Source: Sedimentisphaerales bacterium (GTDB lineage: Bacteria; Planctomycetota; Phycisphaerae; Sedimentisphaerales; SG8-4). From it: a DNA stretch of 52,494 nt. The translations under genes and the position numbers were made by a program. Below the pieces are notes generated by a model. That model ran no database searches. It saw only the letters and a list, made by a program, of their open reading frames with translations, and was not told the DNA's origin. This document shows positions 11,184 to 19,898 of this stretch, piece by piece (within the stretch, counting starts at the first letter, position 1; every line of letters begins with the position of its first letter). Location: NCBI GenBank assembly GCA_016928975.1, contig JAFGJR010000271.1, positions 1 through 52,494 on the forward strand, given 5' to 3'.

Positions 11184-11212
11184 TTGACCGGGACGGCGGT
11201 TTGTCTTATACT
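11184..11212 (+). promoter_or_regulatory. Sigma70-type promoter between ribD and dxs
   Basis: TTGACC (11184-11189), a 17-base spacer, and TATACT (11207-11212). It lies just after the ribD stop and drives the structured RNA that starts near 11219. A second AT-rich match (TATAAT, 11212-11217) overlaps it. Confidence 0.75.
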
Positions 11213-11218
11213 ATAATC

Positions 11219-11348
11219 GTTGCGGGTGCATACGGAGATCTGTTGGTCTCGCAAGCGCCAGCCGCGGCTTGGTGCACTTGGGCACATCGCGACAAGGAGA
11301 CGGGCCTACAACTCGTTTAACCAATCGAGCCCACGTCTCCTTTTTTTT
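11219..11348 (+). ncRNA. Candidate structured RNA or terminated leader before dxs
   Basis: Directly after a good promoter comes a compact fold. A closing stem GTTGCG (11219-11224) / CGCGAC (11288-11293) is extended by GTGC (11226-11229) / GCAC (11282-11285). Inside are two hairpins: GAGATC/GGTCTC (11235-11250), and GCGCC-A-GCC / GGC-T-GGTGC (11255-11275). This makes a three-way junction, followed at once by a strong intrinsic terminator. I recognise no Rfam family: no TPP, SAM, FMN or c-di-GMP core motif, and no SRP-RNA motif. Either a small RNA of about 125 nt (6S-like RNAs are one untested option) or a riboswitch-like attenuator for dxs. The stop-and-terminate layout and a possible separate dxs promoter favour a free-standing RNA. 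Confidence 0.55.
11294..11348 (+). terminator. Strong intrinsic terminator of the RNA before dxs
   Basis: The stem AAGGAGACG-GGC (11294-11304) pairs with GCC-CA-CGTCTCCTT (11330-11342), with an inner CTCG/CGAG pair, and is followed by eight T residues (11341-11348). Confidence 0.88.
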
Positions 11349-11512
11349 ATGCGCATCCATCCAGGTTGATCCCCGCGACATCCCTCACGTATCCTCCATG
11401 AGCCTTCCGGGCGATGGTCCGTTTCTTCGCTCGTGCAAGTGATTTCCCTGCATGGACTCCAGGGTTCGGTTACAATACGACGGTTTGTTTGTTCGTAGGG
11501 GATGGGTCTCGA

Positions 11513-13486
11513 ATGGTTAGCAAGTATTTAGAGAAGATCAACAGTCCGGCGGACCTGAAGAGCTTGCAGGTCACCGAGCTTGCAGAGTTGGCCGAAGAAA
11601 TCCGGCAGCTTATTCTCCGGTCGGTCAGCAACGCTGGCGGGCATCTGTCGAGCAACCTCGGTGCCGTGGAGCTGACGCTGGCGCTGCACTATGTCTTCGA
11701 TTTCAGGCGGGACAAGCTGTTGTGGGACGTGGGCCACCAATGCTACACCCACAAGATCGTTACCGGCCGCAAGGCGGGCTTCGATCAGTTGCGCCATGCC
11801 GGCGGCATCAGCGGCTTTCCCAATCCGGCGGAGAGTGAATACGATCAATTCGCCGTGGGACACGCCGGCACTTCTGTCGCGACCGCTATCGGAATGGCGC
11901 TGGCCGAGCAGTTGAAGGCGGGCAAGGCCGAAACCGAAAGCAAGCCGCCCCGGCGGGAGGCCGACAAGTCCAAACCCGCCGCTCCCAGGGTCGTCGCCGT
12001 CGTCGGCGACGCCAGCATCGTCAACGGCGCATCGTTCGAGGCCCTGAACAACCTCGGACTGATCAAGAGGCAGATGCTCATCGTGCTCAACGACAACAGC
12101 ATGGCGATCGACGCGACTGTCGGCGCGGTAGCCAAGTACTTCTCCAAGTTCCGGTTGAGTCACACGTACGAGGATCTGCGCTGGACGACCAAGACGATTC
12201 TCGAACACGTGCCGGGCATCGGCCGAAGCGTCGAGGACGCCCTCGAAAAGGTCAAGAAGAGCATCCGCATGGTCCTGGCGCCGAGCCAGATGTTCGAGAG
12301 CCTCAATGTGCCGTACTTCGGTCCCGTCGATGGTCACGATGTCGACTCGCTTGTCCAGTTGTTCAGAACGCTCAGCCAGGTGGATCATCCGGTCCTGCTG
12401 CATGTGTACACCAAGAAGGGCAAGGGATTCAACCCCGCCGACAAGGGACCGACGAGATTTCACTCGACGGGCCCATTCAAGATCAATGGCGACGCCGTGG
12501 AATCCACGACTGTGGAGCATCCGCAGACCTTCACCGACGCCTTCGGCGAGTCGCTCACGGCGTTGGCACAGCAGGATGAGCGGATCGTAGCCATCACCTC
12601 GGCGATGTGCGACGGGACGGGTCTGGTGGAGTTTCGCCGGAAGTTCCCGGATCGCTTCTATGACGTGGGGATCGCCGAGAGTGCGGCGGTGGATATCGCC
12701 GCCGGCTTAGCCAAGAACGGGATGAGACCTTTCGTGTGCATCTACTCGACCTTCCTGCAGCGCAGTTTTGACCAGATTTTCCAGGAGGTGTCGTTGCAGA
12801 ATCTGCCGGTAGTCTTCTGCGTGGACCGGGCCGGCCTGGTCGGCTGCGACGGGGCCACGCATCACGGGCTGATGGACATCGGGTACCTGCGGATGTTGCC
12901 CAACATGATCCTCACGGCCCCGACGGACGCCATCGAGATGAGGCAGGCCCTACAGTTTGCCCTCGGTCAGGGCCAGCCGGTCGTGATCCGCTACCCGAAA
13001 GACCTTGTTCCTGTCGGCGAGCCGCTGCGTGCGTTGTCGGACAAGCCGTACGAGCTGGGCAAGAGCGTCGTCGTGCGGCGAGGGCGCAAGCCCTCGTTGG
13101 TTATCATCAGCTACGGCAGTATTCTGGGGGAGGTGCTGAAGGCCGCCGACATGCTCAGTTCCGAGAAAATCGCGACGGAGGTGATTAGCGCACGCTTTGC
13201 GGCACCGTTGGATGAGCGGTTTGCGAGCCTGCTATCGACGGGCAAGAGTCTGATCACGGTCGAGGATCACTACCTCTCGTGTGGATTTGGCTCGGCCGTG
13301 CTGGAATTGGCGGCCACTCACGGCTGTGACATGGGCAGGATTCGTGTCCTCGGCGCGCCAAAGTGCTTTATCGGTCATGATTCCCGACCTTCCCAGTTTA
13401 TCCAGGCACGCATAAATGCCGATGAGATAGTCAAAACAGCTAAGGAATTGATCGCGAACCGAAGCAGTAAGCTGAAAGCGCCATGA
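11513..13486 (+). CDS. dxs: 1-deoxy-D-xylulose-5-phosphate synthase
   Basis: First enzyme of the MEP isoprenoid pathway: a thiamine-diphosphate enzyme joining pyruvate and glyceraldehyde 3-phosphate. 657 residues from the ATG at 11513 (AGGGGATGGG lies about ten bases upstream); an upstream ATG at 11414 adds 33 residues without homology. TPP/Mg motif: GDAS (165-168) through NDNSM (193). The transketolase pyrimidine domain has YSTFLQRSFDQIFQEV and DRAGLVG, and the C-terminal transketolase domain is complete. Oddities: a Lys/Pro/Ala-rich insert at about 135-158; GDA instead of GDG in the TPP motif; and GIAESAAV where family members usually keep a histidine before AV. It is probably still DXS, as it is the only copy seen and is coupled to nadK. 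Its stop overlaps the nadK start (ATGA). Confidence 0.92.
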   Translation: MVSKYLEKINSPADLKSLQVTELAELAEEIRQLILRSVSNAGGHLSSNLGAVELTLALHYVFDFRRDKLLWDVGHQCYTHKIVTGRKAGFDQLRHAGGISGFPNPAESEYDQFAVGHAGTSVATAIGMALAEQLKAGKAETESKPPRREADKSKPAAPRVVAVVGDASIVNGASFEALNNLGLIKRQMLIVLNDNSMAIDATVGAVAKYFSKFRLSHTYEDLRWTTKTILEHVPGIGRSVEDALEKVKKSIRMVLAPSQMFESLNVPYFGPVDGHDVDSLVQLFRTLSQVDHPVLLHVYTKKGKGFNPADKGPTRFHSTGPFKINGDAVESTTVEHPQTFTDAFGESLTALAQQDERIVAITSAMCDGTGLVEFRRKFPDRFYDVGIAESAAVDIAAGLAKNGMRPFVCIYSTFLQRSFDQIFQEVSLQNLPVVFCVDRAGLVGCDGATHHGLMDIGYLRMLPNMILTAPTDAIEMRQALQFALGQGQPVVIRYPKDLVPVGEPLRALSDKPYELGKSVVVRRGRKPSLVIISYGSILGEVLKAADMLSSEKIATEVISARFAAPLDERFASLLSTGKSLITVEDHYLSCGFGSAVLELAATHGCDMGRIRVLGAPKCFIGHDSRPSQFIQARINADEIVKTAKELIANRSSKLKAP

Positions 13487-14355
13487 GACAGGGCAAGTCT
13501 CTACCCAGAATAGTGATCTTCGGCGACCCGGCCAAAGGACCTGTTGCAGAGGCCATACAGGAGTTCTCGCAGTTTCTCAAGGACAAGGCCGAGGTGGTCG
13601 CCACTTGCCACATCTCTGAATGCAGGGCCGAAATCCTGCGGGAAATCGATTTCGCCATCGTCCTGGGCGGCGACGGAAGCATCATCTCGGCGGCCAGGAC
13701 CCTCAGCGAAGCCAGGGTGCCAGTCATAGGCGTTAATATGGGCAAGCTGGGTTTCCTGGCCGAATTTAGTGCGGCCGAATTCAGGAAGTGGTACGGCGAT
13801 ATCATCTCGGGCAAGACGCGGGTCGAGAAGCGGATGATTCTGAGCTGCCGGGTGTTGGAGAGGTCGGAAGGGGGTGCCCCCCGGTTCTACTCGAAGGCGG
13901 TCAATGACGTGTACATCGCGGCCGGGCCGCCCTATCACGTGATCGAGTTGAACATCGCTGTGGACGGCCAGCACGTAGCCAGTTGCGTCGGCGACGGCCT
14001 GATCGTCTCCACACCGACCGGCTCGACCGCGTACAACCTGTCGGCGGGTGGGCCGATTCTGGCCGGCGCAATGGAAGCGATGGTGATTACGCCCATCTGT
14101 CCGCACTCGCTGAGCTTCCGACCGATTGTCATCGGCGCCACCGACATCGTGCAGATCACCGCCACGCGGGTCAACGAGGGCAGCACCGTCTCGGTGGACG
14201 GCCAGGTCTCCACCGGGCTGTCCCTGCGAGACGTCGTGACGGTCTCAACGGAACAATGTAGTTTCCTGATCGTGGATAACCCGACCCGGACGCGCTGGGA
14301 GACGCTGGCGACGAAACTGGGCTGGGCCAAGAAGCCCGAGTACGAAAGCAAGTAA
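13483..14355 (+). CDS. nadK: NAD kinase
   Basis: Phosphorylates NAD+ to NADP+ using ATP or polyphosphate. 290 residues, normal size. Diagnostic motifs: GGDGS (62-66) in the N-terminal domain; NDVY (141-144); and the C-terminal block GLIVSTPTGSTAYNLSAGGP (172-191), which binds NAD. Translationally coupled to dxs by an ATGA overlap. DXS feeds a pathway whose next step uses NADPH, which may explain the pairing (inference). Cytoplasmic. Confidence 0.96.
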   Translation: MRQGKSLPRIVIFGDPAKGPVAEAIQEFSQFLKDKAEVVATCHISECRAEILREIDFAIVLGGDGSIISAARTLSEARVPVIGVNMGKLGFLAEFSAAEFRKWYGDIISGKTRVEKRMILSCRVLERSEGGAPRFYSKAVNDVYIAAGPPYHVIELNIAVDGQHVASCVGDGLIVSTPTGSTAYNLSAGGPILAGAMEAMVITPICPHSLSFRPIVIGATDIVQITATRVNEGSTVSVDGQVSTGLSLRDVVTVSTEQCSFLIVDNPTRTRWETLATKLGWAKKPEYESK

Positions 14356-14492
14356 GCGGCCGTGCGATGCGGCCGTGGCACGGACGCACAGTGGCAAAAG
14401 GATTGCGGACCTGATGAAGTAGCTGCCGCGCAGGCAGTCTGGAGGCGCGGCAGAGAAGGCTCTCGAAATCGCTGGAGCGCGGGAGTGATCGT

Positions 14493-16445
14493 ATGAGAGG
14501 TTCACAATCTACCGGATCAAGCCGCACGCACGCATTTGCGGCGGCAACGCTGTGTGTGGCCGTTCTGGTCTCACTCGCAAGCGATGTCCGGGCATCCTAC
14601 GGCAGCGCGTCAGCTCTGAATCCGATTGCATCGCCCACCACGCCGCCGAGCGGCTATGAACGGGGTCTCGTTACCGCTCCCAATCCGATCGACAGCAGCA
14701 GCAATTCCGTCATCACCGGCGAGGTCGGGGGCGGCAAGCATTTCCGGGCCGCGGTACCTTACGGCTCCACTACGAGTTTCCGTGCATCGCTGGGCTCGAC
14801 CCAACTTGATTCCTTCATGAGATACTCCGCTGTGCCGGACGAGCAGGGGGGATATACGCCGGGATACGAGCTGTTTTATTCCCCGACGGGTACGGTTTCG
14901 AAGATCCCGCCGGGGCGTGGCGGGGTGTTTGCACCGACGAGCCCCAGAGTGGCGGGCGGGATCGGCCAGTGGAAAGCGGAGCGTCCCGCGGATGTCGTGG
15001 ACCTGGGCGACCTGCGCCAGTCGCACGTCTCCGTCGGCGAGACAACCTCCGGCGCCGGAGACGGCCAGGACGCCTGGCGGAGATTCGGGAACTGGCCGCT
15101 GCACGAAACGCCGCGAGAACTCAAACCGGCTGTTTCAGATGAGTCGGGTTGGCAGTTGCCCGAAGGTCGCGCCTCATCGCAGAACGACCGGGCGCTGACA
15201 CCGGAGGAATACTATCGCCAGATGGAGCAGTTGCGCCAGCAGCTCGAAAAGGTCAAGGCCGATGCCTCGAAGCTGGAACAGTCTCTGCGAACGGGTGAAG
15301 TGACACCCGAGGAGGCATCGAAGCCAGCGGCGAGCGATCCTGCGGAGGCCGGCCGTTCGCGCGCGTCCATCGACGCGCTGATGAAACCGCAGCCACAGGT
15401 CGTCGAGCGCTCTGGCGACTCGGACCTGTTGTTGGTCAAGCCCTTGCCGACGATGCCAGGCACGCCGTCGCCCGAGAGACAGAGTTCAGCGCCTGACGGC
15501 GACATCGCGGGGGTCGTTGCACCGTCCGGCCTGACGCCGTTGGCCAGCCCGAAGATCAACGCGCCTTCAGAGTCGCGCCTGCCGATCTCCGGCCTGCAAA
15601 GCAATCGTGACGGACCTGGCGTCGATGCGGCGACGAGGACGAGTCGAATCGCAGAGCTGTTCCTGCCGAAAGGTCAGAGTGCCGCCGGCCGGACACAGAC
15701 GGGCAATACCGGCGATTTGCCCTCGCTACGGCGAATCAAGGAGGCGGCCGGCTCACTGGAGAAGCCATCCGGCTTGTCCGCGAACGCGCCGATGAGTGCG
15801 ACCGACAGCACAGGATCGGCGGTCGATCGTGCAGGCTCCCTCGCGGAGCGGCTGAACTGGGCCCCCAGCGAGATGGCTTCGCCGGCGGGCATCGATGTGA
15901 ACACGCCGGAGCTTGATGAGTTGAAGCCGCCGGATCGATTGCCCGGCGATACGGCCGGCCCAAAGTACGAGGCCTTGCCGAGATCCTCACGGGAGAAGCT
16001 CGACCGCTACCTGAAGATGGGCCAGATGTACCTCCAGCAAGGGCGATACTACCGCGCAACCGAGTCTTTCTCGCTCGCCTCGCTCTACAGCCCGAACGAT
16101 CGGCGCGTGCATCTCGGCAGAAGCCACGCGCTTTTCGCAGCGGGCGAGTACGTCAGCAGCGCCGTCTTCCTGGCCAAGGCGATCGAAATGGACCCCGACC
16201 AGACCCTTGCGAAATTCGATCTGGTCAACGCCGTCGGCGGGCCCGATCTGTTCCTGGATCGCATCACCGACCTGGAGCAATGCGCCAAGGCGAGCAGCAC
16301 GCCGGATCTGCAACTGCTCCTCGCCTATATCTACCATGAGATGGACCGGCCGGAGGAGGCGACGACCGCCATCGAGGCGGCCGGAAAAGGACTGCCCGAT
16401 CTGGCGGCCGTGGACCTGCTCAAGGCCGCGATTGCCCGGCGATGA
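14493..16445 (+). CDS. Exported TPR-repeat protein with long low-complexity middle
   Basis: 650 residues. Start ATG 14493 with GGGAG seven bases upstream. A signal peptide-like segment (about 15-35, ending SDVRAS) precedes a Ser/Gly/Pro-rich region. A short coiled coil lies near 237-265 (EEYYRQMEQLRQQLEKVKAD), followed by a long disordered Pro/Ser/Ala-rich stretch and, from about 498, tetratricopeptide repeats (YLKMGQMYLQQGRYYRATES, then HALFAAGEYVSSAVFLAKAI). TPR domains mediate protein contacts; no enzyme motif is visible. Probably periplasmic. 137 bp after nadK and ending 8 bp from the convergent DUF2752 gene, so it seems to be its own unit. Function unknown. Confidence 0.8.
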   Translation: MRGSQSTGSSRTHAFAAATLCVAVLVSLASDVRASYGSASALNPIASPTTPPSGYERGLVTAPNPIDSSSNSVITGEVGGGKHFRAAVPYGSTTSFRASLGSTQLDSFMRYSAVPDEQGGYTPGYELFYSPTGTVSKIPPGRGGVFAPTSPRVAGGIGQWKAERPADVVDLGDLRQSHVSVGETTSGAGDGQDAWRRFGNWPLHETPRELKPAVSDESGWQLPEGRASSQNDRALTPEEYYRQMEQLRQQLEKVKADASKLEQSLRTGEVTPEEASKPAASDPAEAGRSRASIDALMKPQPQVVERSGDSDLLLVKPLPTMPGTPSPERQSSAPDGDIAGVVAPSGLTPLASPKINAPSESRLPISGLQSNRDGPGVDAATRTSRIAELFLPKGQSAAGRTQTGNTGDLPSLRRIKEAAGSLEKPSGLSANAPMSATDSTGSAVDRAGSLAERLNWAPSEMASPAGIDVNTPELDELKPPDRLPGDTAGPKYEALPRSSREKLDRYLKMGQMYLQQGRYYRATESFSLASLYSPNDRRVHLGRSHALFAAGEYVSSAVFLAKAIEMDPDQTLAKFDLVNAVGGPDLFLDRITDLEQCAKASSTPDLQLLLAYIYHEMDRPEEATTAIEAAGKGLPDLAAVDLLKAAIARR

Positions 16446-16453
16446 CCGGATGC

Positions 16454-16864
16454 TCAGCCGACATAATGAATCACGTATAACCAGTTCGCAATGAACAGCG
16501 CCACACCGATTCCCCAGGCCGCTAACCGCTCTCTGCGCGTCAGAACAAGCCGGGGGCTCTTGCCAGAGAGCAATCGAATGAGCACGATAGCACTGGCAGC
16601 GGCCAGAAACGAGAACAATAGAGGATTGCAGAGCCACGCCTGAATGGGATGACCGTGGAGGAACGACAGGGTCCCTCGCGTGAAGCCGCAGGAGGGACAC
16701 GGGCAGCCGGTGAGACACTTGAACAGGCAGAACGGCACGGCCTGGCCGGAGTAGGGGGCCAGGAGCAGAAGGACGCCTCCGATGCCCAGCCACAGCGCAA
16801 CTATGAGAACCGCCCACCACGGCCAGTTCGGCCTGCGTGGAACCTGGAGCCATTCGATCTTCAT
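16454..16864 (-). CDS. DUF2752 membrane protein
   Basis: 136 residues from the ATG at 16864, 10 bp after the DUF4190 stop; an in-frame start at 16906 would overlap that gene. Three to four hydrophobic segments and the DUF2752 signature CPSCGFTRG, followed by L-x-H-G and a conserved N-P-L. The family consists of small inner-membrane proteins of unknown function with a Cys-x-x-Cys motif. In planctomycetes and Bacteroidetes it often sits beside DUF4190 or interferon-induced CD225-like membrane proteins, as here. Confidence 0.85.
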   Translation of the reverse strand: MKIEWLQVPRRPNWPWWAVLIVALWLGIGGVLLLLAPYSGQAVPFCLFKCLTGCPCPSCGFTRGTLSFLHGHPIQAWLCNPLLFSFLAAASAIVLIRLLSGKSPRLVLTRRERLAAWGIGVALFIANWLYVIHYVG

Positions 16865-16874
16865 CCTGCGAAGG

Positions 16875-17198
16875 CTAAGCCGACCGGAATCCTGCGAAGG
16901 CCCCAATCATGGCCAAGAGGATGGAAATGACAATGCCCAGGATCGTAAGGGCGACGCTGATGATGCCGCAGATTTTGCCTGCCTGCGTGAGTCCTCGGCC
17001 TGAGGCGTCCATCCTCCCTGCATCCATCTCGCGAAGGTCGGAGTTGCCCATGACCCAGGCGATGATGCCGAAGATGATGCAGCAGACGAGGCCGAGAACT
17101 CCAAAGACCAGAATCAGCGCACCGCGATGCGGCCGCAGAGGTTGCCCCACGGGATACGCTTGGACGGTCTCGACAGGGGGTTGACCACCTGTTGTCAT
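16875..17198 (-). CDS. DUF4190 small membrane protein
   Basis: 107 residues. Start ATG 17198 with GGGAGGG six bases upstream; an earlier in-frame ATG at 17240 lacks a site. A Pro/Gln-rich cytosolic head precedes two transmembrane helices (GALILVFGVLGLVCCIIFGI and IISVALTILGIVISILLAMI) separated by a charged loop with REMDAGRMDASGRGLTQAG. This two-helix layout with a loop of this kind is typical of DUF4190. Cotranscribed with the DUF2752 gene (10-bp gap). Molecular function unknown. Confidence 0.85.
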   Translation of the reverse strand: MTTGGQPPVETVQAYPVGQPLRPHRGALILVFGVLGLVCCIIFGIIAWVMGNSDLREMDAGRMDASGRGLTQAGKICGIISVALTILGIVISILLAMIGAFAGFRSA

Positions 17199-17376
17199 AG
17201 CAGCCCTCCCTTGCTTGGAAGACATCTCCACTCGTTTCATGCCACCCTGCCGAAACGGTCACAATGGTCCAGGCAGGCCCCGGCACACTCTGTCTCACAC
17301 TACCGGACTGCCCCCGCCGGCGCCAAGCCCCGATTCCGTCAATGTCCGCGAAAGCGGGGAGGCTTTACAGGGTGTG

Positions 17377-19218
17377 ATGCAGAGCTATACTGACCCGGAT
17401 ATGATCACCAATGAAGAGAATACAGTCGGGTTGGTCGAGACCCGGACTGTTCGGCTGGTGGGACAAGACAAGCCGCTACTGTTGGAATGCGGTAAGCAAC
17501 TCGGGCCGATTGACGTCGCCTACGAAACCTACGGGCGGCTCAGCAAGGCCGGCGACAACGCCATTCTCATCTGCCACGCATTGAGCGGCAACGCGCACGT
17601 GGCGGGCTACCACAGCCGGGCCGACAAGAAGCCGGGCTGGTGGGAGAGCATGGTCGGGCCGGGCAAGGGCATCGATACGAACAAGTACTTCGTGATCTGC
17701 CCGAATTTCCTCGGCGGCTGCGCAGGCACGACCGGGCCGTCAAGCGTCAATCCGGAGACCGGCAAACCTTACGGCTTGGACTTCCCCATCATCACCATCG
17801 CCGACATGGTCCGCGTCCAGAAGCTGCTGCTCGACAAGCTGGGCATCCAGCGCCTGCTGGCCGTCATCGGTGGCTCCATCGGCGGCATGCAGGTCCTCCA
17901 GTGGGCGATTGCCTATCCGGAGATGATGGCCGCCGCAATTCCCGTCGCCACGACCACGCACCTCGGCGCCCAGTCCATCGCGTTCGACGCCGTTGGCAGA
18001 AACGCGATCCTCGCCGACGCCAATTTCGCCGACGGGCAATATCACGAAACAGGGGTTCCTGCCCAGGGACTGGCCATTGCCCGGATGATCGGGCACATCA
18101 CGTACCTGTCGGAAGAAGGCATGCGGCAGAAATTCGGCCGACAGCTTCGCACCGCCGACAGATACCGCTACGAGTTCGAGTCCGAGTTCGCCGTCGAGAC
18201 CTACCTGGACCACCAGGGCCAGTCTTTCGTCGAACGGTTCGACGCGAACAGCTACCTGTACATCACCAAGGCGTCGGACTACTTCGATCTGCCGCGCGAT
18301 TACGGCTCGCTGGAGAAAGCTTTCGCCGGCGTCAAGGCGCGGTTCCTCGTCGTGAGCTTCAGCAGCGACTGGCTCTTCACCCCTGCCCAGTCCGAGGCGA
18401 TGGTCGATGCCCTCGTCGCCAACGGCAAGGACGTGAGCTACTGCAACATCGCCTCCAATTACGGCCACGACGCCTTCCTGCTGGAGACCCGGACGCTCGG
18501 CGCCTTTCTATCGAGCTTCCTGGAGGCGGCGCACAAGCCGGGCGTGAAGACCGGTTCGTTGGCGAACTGCTGCGCCGGGTCGCGACGGCCGTTGACGCGA
18601 TTCGAGCAGGCCCAGCGCACCCGTGTCGATTACGAGCTGATCGAGTCGCTGATCGAGCCGGGCAGTACGGTCCTTGATGCCGGCTGCGGCGACGGCGAGC
18701 TGCTCGCCAGGCTAACGGCCGATAAGAACATTCGGGGCAAGGGCGTCGAGCTGGAGGAATCCCAGGTGCTCGACGGCATCTGCCGGGGGATCGCCGTGAT
18801 CCAGCGCGATATCGATCGCGGCCTGAGAAGCTACGCCGACAAGAGCTTCGACTACGTCATCCTCTCGCAGACCGTCCAGACGATCAAGGACCCGGAGAGC
18901 GTCTTTCTGGAACTGCTCCGCGTAGGCCGAAAAGTGATCGTCAGCTTCCCGAACTTCGCGCACTGGCGCTGCCGCCTGCAACTGCTGTTCAATGGCAAAG
19001 CCCCGGTGACCCGGCAACTGCCCTTCCGCTGGCACAACACGCCGAATATCCACTGCCTGTCCCTGAAGGACTTCGATGACTTCTGCGACAGCCTCGGCGT
19101 CACAATCGAGCGCCGAATCCCCATCGTCAGGGCCCGCCCCACTCCCGTGCGCCTGGCCCCCAACCTCTTCGCCGAACAGGTCATCTACATGACCAGCAAG
19201 TCCCCCAAGACTCCCTGA
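17377..19218 (+). CDS. MetX-MetW fusion: homoserine O-acyltransferase plus MetW
   Basis: 613 residues combining two methionine-biosynthesis proteins. Residues about 20-400: an alpha/beta-hydrolase homoserine O-acyltransferase (MetX) with nucleophile S167 in GGSIGGMQ, the acid in FSSDWLF and the histidine in YGHDAFLLE. It makes O-acetyl- or O-succinyl-homoserine. Residues about 415-605: MetW, a methyltransferase-fold partner, with VLDAGCGDGELLARL, FDYVILSQTVQTIKDP and the NTPNIHCLSLKDF segment. metX and metW are neighbouring genes in proteobacteria, where MetW is reported to activate MetX; here they form one chain. The start is uncertain: ATG 17377 has AGGG close upstream, ATG 17401 has no site, and the frame is open to 17215. 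Confidence 0.93.
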   Translation: MQSYTDPDMITNEENTVGLVETRTVRLVGQDKPLLLECGKQLGPIDVAYETYGRLSKAGDNAILICHALSGNAHVAGYHSRADKKPGWWESMVGPGKGIDTNKYFVICPNFLGGCAGTTGPSSVNPETGKPYGLDFPIITIADMVRVQKLLLDKLGIQRLLAVIGGSIGGMQVLQWAIAYPEMMAAAIPVATTTHLGAQSIAFDAVGRNAILADANFADGQYHETGVPAQGLAIARMIGHITYLSEEGMRQKFGRQLRTADRYRYEFESEFAVETYLDHQGQSFVERFDANSYLYITKASDYFDLPRDYGSLEKAFAGVKARFLVVSFSSDWLFTPAQSEAMVDALVANGKDVSYCNIASNYGHDAFLLETRTLGAFLSSFLEAAHKPGVKTGSLANCCAGSRRPLTRFEQAQRTRVDYELIESLIEPGSTVLDAGCGDGELLARLTADKNIRGKGVELEESQVLDGICRGIAVIQRDIDRGLRSYADKSFDYVILSQTVQTIKDPESVFLELLRVGRKVIVSFPNFAHWRCRLQLLFNGKAPVTRQLPFRWHNTPNIHCLSLKDFDDFCDSLGVTIERRIPIVRARPTPVRLAPNLFAEQVIYMTSKSPKTP

Positions 19219-19303
19219 CCGCCGCCGCGCAGGAGCGAGTCCCTCTCCGATCCGAAAAAGACCTTCTCTGCGCGCAAGATGATGGCCCGAACCGTGTAGT
19301 AAC

Positions 19304-19319
19304 AGCCGGAGCACCGGCT
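19304..19319. other. Small perfect hairpin in the gap after metXW
   Basis: AGCCGG (19304-19309), loop AGCA, CCGGCT (19314-19319). There is no T run, so it is not a standard terminator. It may still mark the transcript end in the 214-bp gap before the next gene. Confidence 0.35.
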
Positions 19320-19432
19320 ATCTCACGGCAAAGCCGGACAGATGTTCCGCCAGGCTTGCGCAGCAGCGCCGCAGACCTTTGCGTGTGAAGCCTGTGAAGT
19401 CGACAGCCGGCGCAGAGTGAAGGAGGCCACCA

Positions 19433-19786
19433 ATGAAATGCGTCGTAAAGATGGGCCTGCTGGCATTGTCGTGCCTGGTTTCTCTGGTCAGCGGTGGGTG
19501 TCTAACCTGCGCTTTGTGGGACAGCATCGATCCGGATGAGCGCGTGTGGGTGCCGAGCAGCGAAGTCACGGAGACGGAGCTGGCCGGGAAGGGTGTGGAA
19601 TATGAGAAGGAGGGCGACCCGGTGGTCGGGTACAACGTCGAGAAGAGCGATTTGCGAAAATTCGGGGACTATGCGGCGCTCACCGCTCTCACTCCCATCA
19701 CGGTCGTAGTGGATGCGGCGGTAATCTGCGCAGTTGTGGGTGGGTACCTCTTTCTGCTGAGCTACTGCGATTGGTGCTGCCCATGA
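19433..19786 (+). CDS. Small lipoprotein, loosely YceK/YidQ-like
   Basis: 117 residues with a textbook ribosome-binding site (GAAGGAGG) eight bases before the ATG. Lipobox: LVSGGC. The C-terminal half is hydrophobic, with a TPITVVVDAAVICAVVGGYL stretch that resembles the end of YceK/YidQ lipoproteins; that match is by eye and weak. It ends in a Cys-rich tail (YCDWCCP). No operon partner: the next gene is convergent. Function unknown. Confidence 0.7.
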   Translation: MKCVVKMGLLALSCLVSLVSGGCLTCALWDSIDPDERVWVPSSEVTETELAGKGVEYEKEGDPVVGYNVEKSDLRKFGDYAALTALTPITVVVDAAVICAVVGGYLFLLSYCDWCCP

Positions 19787-19898
19787 GACGAATCCGGTGG
19801 CGCTGCGCAGCGGCGCGCGTGGTTCGCCGCGTGGACTGCCCGGAGTGAATCGGCTGGAATCCCCGTCCAGTGGGAGGAACTTGCCGCCGGTCAGCAGG

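Noticed and set aside
11219..11293. Known riboswitch (TPP, FMN, SAM, c-di-GMP) before dxs
   Set aside because: The conserved core motifs of those classes are absent; reported only as an unassigned structured RNA.
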